This document shows positions 30,848 to 38,327 of a stretch of 40,848 bases of DNA, piece after piece. This stretch comes from Rariglobus sp. (GTDB taxonomy: Bacteria > Verrucomicrobiota > Verrucomicrobiia > Opitutales > Opitutaceae). The position numbers and the translations under genes were made by a program. The stretch is taken from assembly GCA_029266495.1 (NCBI GenBank), contig JAQSWS010000029.1, positions 1 to 40,848 on the forward strand, given 5' to 3'. The notes under the pieces are model-generated. The model ran no database searches, was not told where the DNA came from, and was given only the letters and a program-made list of their open reading frames with translations. Numbering within the stretch: position 1 is the first letter of the stretch; each line of letters starts with the position of its first letter.

Positions 30848-32434
30848 ATGAAAATCCTCGTCGCCGACAAGATCTCACCCAAGGGAGTCGCCTACCTGCG
30901 CCAGCAGACGGGCTTTGAAGTCATCGAGGCCTACGGCTCCTCTCCGGAGCAAGTTCTGGAACTCGTCAAAGACGTGCACGCCATCGCGGTGCGTTCGGAA
31001 ACGAAGATCACCCGCGCCGTGCTCGAAGCCGCGCCGCTCCTCAAGGTTGTGGGCCGTGCCGGTGTCGGCGTGGACAATGTCGACGTCGATGCCGCCACCG
31101 AGCGCGGTGTCGTGGTCATGAACACCCCGGCCGGCAACACGGTTGCCACCGCCGAACTCACTTTCACCCACATCCTTTGCGGCGCGCGTCCCGTCGCCCA
31201 GGCCGCCGCTTCCATGCGCGCCGGCCAGTGGGATCGCAAGAGCTTCAGCGGCATCGAACTCTTTAAGAAGACCCTTGGCGTCGTCGGCCTTGGCCGCATC
31301 GGCGGCGAAGTCGCCAAGCGCGCCCAGGCCTTCGGCATGCGCGTGCTCGCCTACGATCCCTACCTGTCGCCCGCCCGCGCCAAGGCCATGCAGGTCGAGC
31401 CGGTCACGCTCGATGAACTCCTCGCCCAGTCGGACTACATCACGGTGCACATGCCGATGACCGATGACACGCACCACATGATCGACGAGGCCGCCTTCGA
31501 GAAGTGCAAAAAGGGCCTGCGCATCTTCAATTGCGCGCGCGGCGGCATCATCAAGGAAACCGCCCTCATCGCCGCGCTTAAGTCCGGCAAGGTTGCCGCC
31601 GCCGGGCTCGACGTGTTCGAAGACGAGCCTCTCGCCAAGGACAGCGAACTCCGCTCGCTCCCGAATGTCGTTCTTACGCCCCACCTCGGTGCCTCGACCA
31701 CCGAGGCCCAGGAAGCGGTGGGCATCGAAGTCGCCGAGCAGATCGCCGATCTCCTCGTCAGCGGCGCCGTGCGCAACGCCGTCAATCTTCCCTCGGTCGA
31801 CGCCGCCACCGCCAAGCTGCTCGCCCCCTACATCGATCTCGGCACCAAGCTCGGCACGCTCGTGCAGCAGATCGCCTCGCAGCAGGTTGCCACGCTCCGC
31901 ATCACCTACGCCGGCAAGATCGTCGACCTCGACGCCAACGCGATCACCCGCTCCATCGAGCGCGGTTTCCTCCGTCGCATCAGCGAGGACGTCAACACCG
32001 TCAACGCCCCGTTTGTCCTCCAGCGCCTCGGCATCCAGGCGGAAGTCGTGAAGAGCAACAGCCCCTGCGATTACGCCGAGCTCATCACCGTCGAGGCCGT
32101 GACCGGGTCCGGCGAGGTGTTCCGCGCCTCGGGCACGCTCATCGGCAAGACCAACGAGCCCCGCATCGTCAGCATCAACGGCCGCGAGGTCGAAGTCGCC
32201 GCCGAGGGCAAACTCCTCGTGCTCGAGAACCTCGACCAGCCGGGCATGGTCGGCGCCGTTGGCACCCTGCTGGGCAAGGACAAGGTCAACATTGCCGACA
32301 TGTCCCTCAGCCGCCTCACGCCCGGCGGCACCGCCTACATGGTGGTGCGCGTCGACACCGAGCCGAGCGAGGCCGCCCGCAAGGAAATCAAGGGCAACCC
32401 GGCGATCAAACAGGCCAAGTTCGTCCAGCTCTGA
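30848..32434 (+). CDS. serA: D-3-phosphoglycerate dehydrogenase
   Basis: This 528-residue long-type enzyme starts serine synthesis by oxidising 3-phosphoglycerate with NAD+. The NAD motif GVVGLGRIGG is at residues 144-153; the catalytic set is R231 in CARGGIIKE, E260 in DVFEDEP and H279 in TPHLGASTTEAQ. The allosteric substrate-binding (ASB) domain (about 310-440) is followed by a C-terminal ACT domain (455-528; VLENLDQPGMVGAVGTLLG), the domain that in some bacteria binds serine for feedback inhibition. ATG 30848 fits the family N-terminus (MKILVADKISPKG). An intrinsic terminator follows. Confidence 0.97.
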   Translation: MKILVADKISPKGVAYLRQQTGFEVIEAYGSSPEQVLELVKDVHAIAVRSETKITRAVLEAAPLLKVVGRAGVGVDNVDVDAATERGVVVMNTPAGNTVATAELTFTHILCGARPVAQAAASMRAGQWDRKSFSGIELFKKTLGVVGLGRIGGEVAKRAQAFGMRVLAYDPYLSPARAKAMQVEPVTLDELLAQSDYITVHMPMTDDTHHMIDEAAFEKCKKGLRIFNCARGGIIKETALIAALKSGKVAAAGLDVFEDEPLAKDSELRSLPNVVLTPHLGASTTEAQEAVGIEVAEQIADLLVSGAVRNAVNLPSVDAATAKLLAPYIDLGTKLGTLVQQIASQQVATLRITYAGKIVDLDANAITRSIERGFLRRISEDVNTVNAPFVLQRLGIQAEVVKSNSPCDYAELITVEAVTGSGEVFRASGTLIGKTNEPRIVSINGREVEVAAEGKLLVLENLDQPGMVGAVGTLLGKDKVNIADMSLSRLTPGGTAYMVVRVDTEPSEAARKEIKGNPAIKQAKFVQL

Positions 32435-32446
32435 GGCTGTTATCAT

Positions 32447-32479
32447 GGAGAGCCGACGGGTTCGCCGGCTCTCCTTTTT
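32447..32479 (+). terminator. intrinsic terminator after serA
   Basis: GGAGAGCCG, a 10-nt loop, CGGCTCTCC, then TTTTT: a perfect 9-bp GC-rich stem with a T-run, 13 nt past the serA stop. It separates serA from plsY, which starts 6 nt after the T-run. Confidence 0.85.
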
Positions 32480-32484
32480 GACCC

Positions 32485-33189
32485 ATGTTGATCCCCCTCA
32501 CCATCGCCGCCGTTGCCGGCTATCTGCTGGGAGCCATCCCCTTCGGCTGGCTCGTCGCGCGCGCCCACGGGATCAACATCTTCGAGCACGGTAGCAAGAG
32601 CCCGGGTGCGACCAACGTGAAGCGCGTCCTCGGCAAGAGGGCGGGCAACACGGTCTTCTTTTTGGATGCCGTTAAAGGCGCGCTTGCCGCCGGCTGGCCG
32701 TTGTTGATGGAACGCGTCGGGCTCGCGCAGGTGGCCGATACCAAAAATGCCGTCAGCTGGTCTTGGATGCTGGTGGACGTAAAACTGCTGGGGCCTGAAA
32801 CGGTCATCCCCGCCGCCGTCACCGGCCTGCTCTTCGCCGTTCTTGGACATAGTTTCTCCTGCTTCACGCGTTTTAAAGGCGGCAAGGGCGTGGCCACTTC
32901 AGCTGGCGGCTTTATCGTGCTGATGCCCGTGGTCACCCTGATCGCGCTCGTGGTGTGGCTCGTCACCTTCTACGGATCGCGCTACGTGTCACTTGCATCG
33001 ATCCTTGCTGCGACCGCGATGCCCGTCGCCGCCTATTTTCTCAAGGAGCCGAAACTCGTGGTGATCCTTGCCGCCGTGATTGGTGCCTTCGTGATCATTC
33101 TGCACCGCGCCAACATCAAGCGCCTGCTCAACGGCACCGAAAACCGCTTCGTTAAAAAATCCGCCGCCGCCACTCCCGCCCAATCATGA
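32485..33189 (+). CDS. plsY: acyl-phosphate:glycerol-3-phosphate acyltransferase
   Basis: This 234-residue inner-membrane enzyme makes lysophosphatidic acid from acyl-phosphate and glycerol-3-phosphate. The PlsY motifs are present: GAIPFGWLVAR (12-22), GSKSPGATNVKRVLG (in place of the usual GSGNxGATN form), and GHSFSCFTRFKGGKGVATSAGG. Several hydrophobic helices lie between them. The segment between the second and third motifs (residues about 65-115) is longer than in many homologues. The stop overlaps the hom start (ATGA), so the two are translationally coupled despite unrelated pathways. Confidence 0.94.
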   Translation: MLIPLTIAAVAGYLLGAIPFGWLVARAHGINIFEHGSKSPGATNVKRVLGKRAGNTVFFLDAVKGALAAGWPLLMERVGLAQVADTKNAVSWSWMLVDVKLLGPETVIPAAVTGLLFAVLGHSFSCFTRFKGGKGVATSAGGFIVLMPVVTLIALVVWLVTFYGSRYVSLASILAATAMPVAAYFLKEPKLVVILAAVIGAFVIILHRANIKRLLNGTENRFVKKSAAATPAQS

Positions 33190-34484
33190 GCACCTCGACC
33201 ATCAACATCGGCATCTGCGGCCTTGGCACTGTCGGCCAGGGCGTGTGGAAGCACATCGAGTCCAACCGCGCCGCCCTCGAATCCCGCCTCGGTGTCACGC
33301 TCAACCTCGCCCGCGCCTCCGTTCGCGACCTCACGAAGAAGCGCTCCGTGCGCATCGCCGCCTCGAAGTTCACCACCGACCCGCTCTCGATCGCGACCGA
33401 TCCGTCGATCCACATCGTGTGCGAATTGATCGGCGGTGTAACGCTCGCCCGTGAGGTCACGCTCGCCGCGTTGAAAGCCGGCAAGACCGTCGTTTCCGCC
33501 AACAAGGCCCTCCTGTGCAAACACGGCCCGGAGCTCTTCGCCGCCGCCCGCAAGCACGGCGGACACTTCTTTTTCGAGGCTTCCGTCGCCGGCGGCATCC
33601 CCATCATCAAAGCCCTTCGCGAGGGTCTGGTCGCCAATCGTTTCAAGCTCATTTACGGCATCCTTAACGGCACGTGTAACTACATCCTCACGCGCATGGA
33701 GCGCGAGGGCCTGTCGTATCAGGCGATCCTCGCCGAGGCCAAGGTGCTCGGTTATGCCGAGGCCGACGAATCCCTCGACGTCGAGGGTTGGGACACCGCG
33801 CACAAGGCCTCTATTCTCGCCTTCCTCGCCCACGGCACCTGGGTGCCCGTCGAAAAAATGCTGGTCGAGGGCATCACCCAGATCACCCAGGCCGACCTCG
33901 CCTTCGCCCGCGAGAACGGCTACGCGATCAAGCTCCTCGCCGTCATCACCCGTGAGATCGACACCGGCGAGGTCTTTGTGCGCGTCCACCCGACGCTCGT
34001 CCCGAAAACCAAGGTGCTGGCCAACGTCAACGAGGTCTACAACGGCATCTCCGTCACCGGCGACGTGGTCGGCGAGACCGTCTACATCGGACGCGGCGCC
34101 GGCCAGGACCCGACTGCCAGCGCCGTCATCAGCGACATCGTCGACGGCGTTATCCTGTTGAACCGTGGCAACACCCATCTGCCCGAGCTCGCCGAGACGC
34201 GCGCTTCTCTGACTCCGTTGCAAAGCATCACCGGACGCTACTACCTGCGCCTTGAAGTGAAGGACGAGCCCGGCGTGCTCGCGAAGATTTCCGGGGCCAC
34301 CGCCAAACTGCATGTGAGCATCGCCAGCGTGCTTCAGCGCCCCAGCGACATGCCCGGCGCCGCCTCGCTCATCCTCACGACCCACAAGTCCAACGAAAAG
34401 GCGATCCGCGCCACCATCACGCGCCTCAGGCGGCTTTCCAGCGTCCTCGGCGAGCCCGTGCTCCTCCGCATCGCCGATTTTTAA
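33186..34484 (+). CDS. hom: homoserine dehydrogenase
   Basis: This 432-residue enzyme reduces aspartate semialdehyde to homoserine on the way to threonine and methionine. The N-terminal Rossmann motif is GICGLGTVGQGVW (residues 10-22). KTVVSANKALLC and GILNGTCNYILTRME followed by AEADESLDVEGWDTAHKASILA are the family catalytic region. A C-terminal ACT domain (about 350-432; YYLRLEVKDEPGVLAKISG) points to feedback control, classically by threonine. It overlaps plsY by 4 nt and is followed by lysC after a 113-nt gap that holds a heptamer repeat. Confidence 0.96.
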   Translation: MSTSTINIGICGLGTVGQGVWKHIESNRAALESRLGVTLNLARASVRDLTKKRSVRIAASKFTTDPLSIATDPSIHIVCELIGGVTLAREVTLAALKAGKTVVSANKALLCKHGPELFAAARKHGGHFFFEASVAGGIPIIKALREGLVANRFKLIYGILNGTCNYILTRMEREGLSYQAILAEAKVLGYAEADESLDVEGWDTAHKASILAFLAHGTWVPVEKMLVEGITQITQADLAFARENGYAIKLLAVITREIDTGEVFVRVHPTLVPKTKVLANVNEVYNGISVTGDVVGETVYIGRGAGQDPTASAVISDIVDGVILLNRGNTHLPELAETRASLTPLQSITGRYYLRLEVKDEPGVLAKISGATAKLHVSIASVLQRPSDMPGAASLILTTHKSNEKAIRATITRLRRLSSVLGEPVLLRIADF

Positions 34485-34487
34485 AAA

Positions 34488-34583
34488 GTAGCGAGTAGCG
34501 GGTAGTGAGTAGCGAGCATTCCGGCCGCGATTCACTCCTCCTCTTCTACTCTCCTCCTACTCGCTACCCGCTACTCACTACTT
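34488..34583. repeat. GTAGYGR heptamer array in inverted arrangement, upstream of lysC
   Basis: Four consecutive 7-mers (GTAGCGA, GTAGCGG, GTAGTGA, GTAGCGA) at 34488-34515 are followed, after a C/T-rich spacer, by the complementary array at 34557-34583. Pairing the two halves gives a stem of about 25 bp with two wobble positions. It lies just after hom, and its right end is 15 nt before the lysC ATG. Confidence 0.8.
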
Positions 34584-34597
34584 TCCCAAACAAACCC

Positions 34598-35815
34598 ATG
34601 GCCAGAATCGTCCAAAAATACGGCGGCACCTCGGTCGGTGACGTTGAACGCATCCGCAAGGTCGCCGAACGCATCAAGGCGATCCGCGACGAGGGCAACG
34701 AACTCGTGATCGTTGTCTCCGCCCGCGCCGGCGTGACCAACGAGCTCATTGCCCGGGCCAAGGCCCTCTGCGGCACTCCCAGCGAGCGCGAGATGGACCA
34801 GCTCCTCTCCGTCGGCGAGCAGGAGACCATCGCCCTCACCGCCATGGCGCTCCACGGCGTCGGCGCCGACGCCGTGTCCTACACCGGCGCGCAGGCCGGC
34901 ATCTTTACCGACAAGGTTCACACCAAGGCGAAGATCAAAACGATCAACGCCAAGCCCATCGAAGCCGACCTCAAGGCGGGCAAGGTCGTGATCGTCGCCG
35001 GCTTCCAGGGCATCAACGATGATGGCCAGATCACCACGCTCGGCCGCGGTGGTTCCGACCTCACCGCCATCGCCCTGGCCGCCGCGCTCCATGCCGACAA
35101 GTGCGAGATCTACACCGACGTTGACGGCGTCTACACCGCGGACCCGCGCGTCGTGAAGGACGCCAAAAAACTCCAGGAAATCTCCTACGACGAAATGCTC
35201 GAACTGGCCTCGTCCGGCTCGAAGGTCATGCAGTCCCGCTCGGTTGAATTCGCCGCCAAATACGGCGTCGTTTTCGAAGTCCGCTCCTCCTTTAACTACA
35301 ATCCAGGAACCATCGTGAAACAGGAAATCTCCTACATGGAAAAGGTCGTTGTGCGCGGCGTCGCCGTCGACAAGGACCAGGCCAAGGTCATCGTCTCCAA
35401 CATCCTCGACAAGCCCGGCTCCGCCGCGAAGGTCTTCCGCGCCCTCGCCGATGCCAGCATCATCGTCGACATGATCGTGCAGAACGTGGGCCGCAACGGC
35501 ATCGCGAACCTCACGTTCACCGTTCCGTTGACCGACAGCGCCAAGGCCCAGCGCACGCTCGAGCCCGTGCTCGACGCCATCGGCGGCGGCCAGGTCGCCA
35601 TCCACGAAAACATCGCCAAACTCTCCGTGGTCGGCGTCGGCATGAAGACGCATTCCGGCGTCGCCGCCACGCTTTTCCAGGCACTCGCCGATGCGGGCGT
35701 GAACATCGAGCTCATCAGCACCTCCGAGATCAAAATCTCCGTCGTGATCGACAAGGCCAAGGCCGACGAAGCCGCCCGCGTCGCTCACGCTGCGTTCGAA
35801 CTGGACAAGCTCTGA
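34598..35815 (+). CDS. lysC: aspartate kinase
   Basis: This 405-residue enzyme phosphorylates aspartate, the first step to lysine, threonine and methionine. The N-terminal KYGGTSVGD (residues 7-15), VVSARAGVTNELI and TTLGRGGSDLTAIALAAAL motifs are canonical, as is YTDVDGVYTADPR. Two ACT domains form the C-terminus (about 265-405). Starting upstream at 34505 would translate the heptamer repeat and is rejected; ATG 34598 (MARIVQKYGG) matches the family. It sits between hom and thrC, giving the order hom-lysC-thrC. Confidence 0.97.
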   Translation: MARIVQKYGGTSVGDVERIRKVAERIKAIRDEGNELVIVVSARAGVTNELIARAKALCGTPSEREMDQLLSVGEQETIALTAMALHGVGADAVSYTGAQAGIFTDKVHTKAKIKTINAKPIEADLKAGKVVIVAGFQGINDDGQITTLGRGGSDLTAIALAAALHADKCEIYTDVDGVYTADPRVVKDAKKLQEISYDEMLELASSGSKVMQSRSVEFAAKYGVVFEVRSSFNYNPGTIVKQEISYMEKVVVRGVAVDKDQAKVIVSNILDKPGSAAKVFRALADASIIVDMIVQNVGRNGIANLTFTVPLTDSAKAQRTLEPVLDAIGGGQVAIHENIAKLSVVGVGMKTHSGVAATLFQALADAGVNIELISTSEIKISVVIDKAKADEAARVAHAAFELDKL

Positions 35816-35823
35816 TTCCAAGA

Positions 35824-35904
35824 AGTGGCGAGTAGCGGGTAGTGAGTAGCGAGCATCCTCCGATCTCTGACTACCCGCTACTCACTACTCGCTACCCGCT
35901 ACTT
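35824..35904. repeat. GTAGYGR heptamer array in inverted arrangement, between lysC and thrC
   Basis: A second copy of the heptamer motif: a left array at about 35824-35853 (GTGGCGA, GTAGCGG, GTAGTGA, GTAGCGA) and a right complementary array at 35871-35904. Only about 17 nt separate the arms. It ends 4 nt before the thrC ATG. It is related in sequence and layout to the array upstream of lysC. Confidence 0.8.
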
Positions 35905-35908
35905 CAAA

Positions 35909-37270
35909 ATGCGTTTCGTCTCCACCCGCGGACAAACTCCCGCTCTTGGCTTCTCCGATGCCGTCGCCACCGGTTTGGCTCCGGATGGCGGTCTCTACCT
36001 GCCCGAGACGCTTCCGCAGTTCACCGCCGCCGATCTCGCGCGCTTTGAACCGCTGCCTTACGCGGAACTCTGCTTCGAGTTCTTAAAACTCTTCGCGACC
36101 GACATCGAGCCGTCCGTCCTCCGCGCCCTCATTGCGAAAAGCTACACGACATTTTCCGATCCGCGCATTGCTCCCATCGTCAAGCTCGACGACCGCACGT
36201 CCGTTCTCGAACTTTTCCACGGTCCCACGCTCGCGTTCAAGGACTTCGCCCTCCAGCTCCTCGGCAACCTCTACGAGCACCAGTGCGCCGTGCGCGGGCA
36301 GACGATCAACGTCCTCGGCGCCACCTCCGGTGACACCGGCTCGGCCGCGATCCATGGTCTCCTCGGCAAACCGGGCACCGCGATTTTCATCCTCTATCCG
36401 GACGGCCGCACCTCGCCGCTTCAGGAGCGCCAGATGGCCTGCACGGGCGCGGATAACGTCTATGCCCTCGCGATCGATGGTTCGTTCGACGATGCGCAGG
36501 CAGCCTTGAAAGACCTGTTTGCCGACCAGGATTTCCGCACGCGTCACCGGCTTTCAGCCGTCAACTCCATCAACCTGGCCCGCGTGCTCGCCCAGTGCGT
36601 TTACTACCTTTACGCCTACCTGCGTCTGCCGGTCGCGACGCGCGCCGAGACCGAGTTTGTGGTGCCCACGGGTAATTTCGGCAACGTGCTCGCCGGTTGG
36701 ATGCTCCAGAAAATGGGCGTGCCGATCCACAGTTTTAAGGTCGCGACCAACCAGAACGACATCCTCTACCGGCTTTTCACGACGGGTGACTATCGCGTGT
36801 CGGCGGTTGCGCCCAGCCTCGCGCCGTCGATGGATATCCAGGTATCGAGCAATTTTGAACGCTTTCTCTACCTGAGCGTCGGTCGCGATGCTGCAAAAGT
36901 CCGCGAGGTCATGCAGACCTTCAAGGCCACCGGCGGGTATAAATTCGAGAACTTCGACCGCGATACGTTCAGCGCCTCGCGCTGCACCGACGCGCAGATC
37001 CCGACGATTATCAAGTCGGTTTATGAGCGTTACGGTTACATCGTTGATCCGCACACTGCCTGCGCCTTTGCCGATCTGTCGAAGGATCGTCCCAGCCTGG
37101 TGCTGGCGACCGCCAGCCCGGCCAAATTCCCAGACACCATCATCTCGGCCATCGGGGTTGAGCCGACCGATCCGAGCTTGGAAATCTTGAAGCAGCGCCC
37201 GCTAAAAAAACATCTGCTCAAGGCGGATGCCGGCGCGATCCGGGCCTTCATCGACGCTCACGCGGTGTAA
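35909..37270 (+). CDS. thrC: threonine synthase
   Basis: This 453-residue PLP enzyme converts O-phosphohomoserine to threonine. MRFVSTRGQTPALGFSDAVATGLAPDGGLYLPE is the bacterial type-1 threonine synthase N-terminus. The PLP lysine is K111 in HGPTLAFKDFALQLLGN, and GATSGDTGSAAIHGLLG (phosphate-binding) follows. Length and motif order are normal. It is the last gene of the hom-lysC-thrC series, although repeats separate each pair. A hairpin follows the stop. Confidence 0.96.
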   Translation: MRFVSTRGQTPALGFSDAVATGLAPDGGLYLPETLPQFTAADLARFEPLPYAELCFEFLKLFATDIEPSVLRALIAKSYTTFSDPRIAPIVKLDDRTSVLELFHGPTLAFKDFALQLLGNLYEHQCAVRGQTINVLGATSGDTGSAAIHGLLGKPGTAIFILYPDGRTSPLQERQMACTGADNVYALAIDGSFDDAQAALKDLFADQDFRTRHRLSAVNSINLARVLAQCVYYLYAYLRLPVATRAETEFVVPTGNFGNVLAGWMLQKMGVPIHSFKVATNQNDILYRLFTTGDYRVSAVAPSLAPSMDIQVSSNFERFLYLSVGRDAAKVREVMQTFKATGGYKFENFDRDTFSASRCTDAQIPTIIKSVYERYGYIVDPHTACAFADLSKDRPSLVLATASPAKFPDTIISAIGVEPTDPSLEILKQRPLKKHLLKADAGAIRAFIDAHAV

Positions 37271-37287
37271 GTTCCTGCGGACGTAGA

Positions 37288-37317
37288 CGAGGCATCCTGC
37301 CGTGGTGGGATGCCTCG
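37288..37317 (+). terminator. hairpin after thrC
   Basis: CGAGGCATCC and GGATGCCTCG form a perfect 10-bp stem around a 10-nt loop, 18 nt after the thrC stop. No T-run follows, so it is a possible rather than a typical terminator. Confidence 0.5.
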
Positions 37318-37469
37318 CAATGGCCGAAACGCGGCGGGACGCCACGTCTGCCACCGATCCCGCCCGCCGAATTGGCCTTGCGGACATCCCGGGTATGTAA
37401 TGCCTTGGACAGGAAAGAAGCCCTGCAATTCCTTGCCTGGCGAGAACCTCCAACGCGCGCCGCAACCAA

Positions 37470-38303
37470 ATGCTTTCCCGAGACTGCACGGTGTCCTCGA
37501 CTGCGGCGGCGGCCCGTGCCCATTTGCGGGCGATTTCCCCTGACGCATCGCCCGCTTTGATCGATGGGGTTTCCGTCCTGGTGGAGGAGCTTTTTGCGGG
37601 GCGTCACCCGGGCTACCAGAAGGCCGATCTCAAGTATCATAACCTCGATCACACGGTGCTCGCGACCCAATGCTTCGTCGATCTGGCCAAGGGCCGTGTG
37701 CAGCACGACGAGCAGCCGGTCTTCAGCCCGCGTCAGTTCTCCCTAGGTTACGCGGCGATCCTCTTGCACGACAGCGGATATTTAAAAACGCGTGATGATG
37801 TGTCCGGCACGGGCGCCAAATACACGTCGTCACATGTCCAGCGGAGTTGTGCGCTTGCCGCGCTCGCGTTGCCTGACCTGGGTTGCAGCGCGGATGAAAT
37901 CGAAGGCGTGCAAAACGCGATCCGTTGCACGGGCCTGAACAGCCAGATCGACCGGATTAACTTTCGCAGCGAGATCGAGCGTCTGACGGGTTGCATGGTC
38001 GTGACCGCCGATTACCTCGGGCAGATGGCCGACCCGGATTATCCGGTGAAGCTGCCGCGGCTGTTCGAGGAGTTTGAAGAGGCCAATAATTTCAGCCGGG
38101 TGCCGTTTGAAAGCCGGCCGTTCCGCTCCGCCAAGGACCTGATGGCGAAGACGACGGCGTTTTGGCACGGCTTCGCGCTGCCCAAGCTCGATCGCGATTA
38201 CCAGGGCGTGTATCGCCTGCTGACCCAGCCCGACGGGAGCAACCCCTACCTGGAGGCGGTTGAGGCGAATCTGGTCCGCATTGCGGAACTTGCCGTGGAG
38301 TGA
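37470..38303 (+). CDS. HD-like metal-dependent phosphohydrolase family protein, unknown substrate
   Basis: This 277-residue protein has LKYHNLDHTVLATQCFVDLA (about 53-72) and GYAAILLHDSGYLKT (about 93-107), the His and HD pairs expected of the HD superfamily. ENVVTADYLGQM-like helices (VVTADYLGQMADP) carry a further acidic ligand. No regulatory or catalytic domain is fused to it. The first 25 residues are Ala/Ser-rich and may not be part of the protein. The substrate cannot be inferred. It is convergent with the cyclase gene, separated by 24 nt that contain most of a short hairpin. Confidence 0.78.
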   Translation: MLSRDCTVSSTAAAARAHLRAISPDASPALIDGVSVLVEELFAGRHPGYQKADLKYHNLDHTVLATQCFVDLAKGRVQHDEQPVFSPRQFSLGYAAILLHDSGYLKTRDDVSGTGAKYTSSHVQRSCALAALALPDLGCSADEIEGVQNAIRCTGLNSQIDRINFRSEIERLTGCMVVTADYLGQMADPDYPVKLPRLFEEFEEANNFSRVPFESRPFRSAKDLMAKTTAFWHGFALPKLDRDYQGVYRLLTQPDGSNPYLEAVEANLVRIAELAVE

Positions 38304-38321
38304 GGCGGCCTACGCCGCCTC
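38302..38321. terminator. hairpin between convergent HD and cyclase genes
   Basis: GAGGCGGC, loop CTAC, GCCGCCTC: a perfect 8-bp stem in the 24-nt gap between two convergent stop codons. It is a likely shared transcription end, with no T-run. Confidence 0.5.
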
Positions 38322-38327
38322 GCGTCC

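Noticed and set aside
30875-32446. Long open frame antisense to serA (523 codons)
   Set aside because: It mirrors serA codons in a GC-rich genome, is rich in Gly/Ala/Asp/Val without family motifs, and serA itself is unambiguous.
33033-34535. 500-codon frame antisense to hom
   Set aside because: Codon shadow of hom; it also reads through the heptamer repeat.
34571-35821. 416-codon frame antisense to lysC
   Set aside because: Shadow of lysC, Gly/Asp/Val-rich, no family motif.
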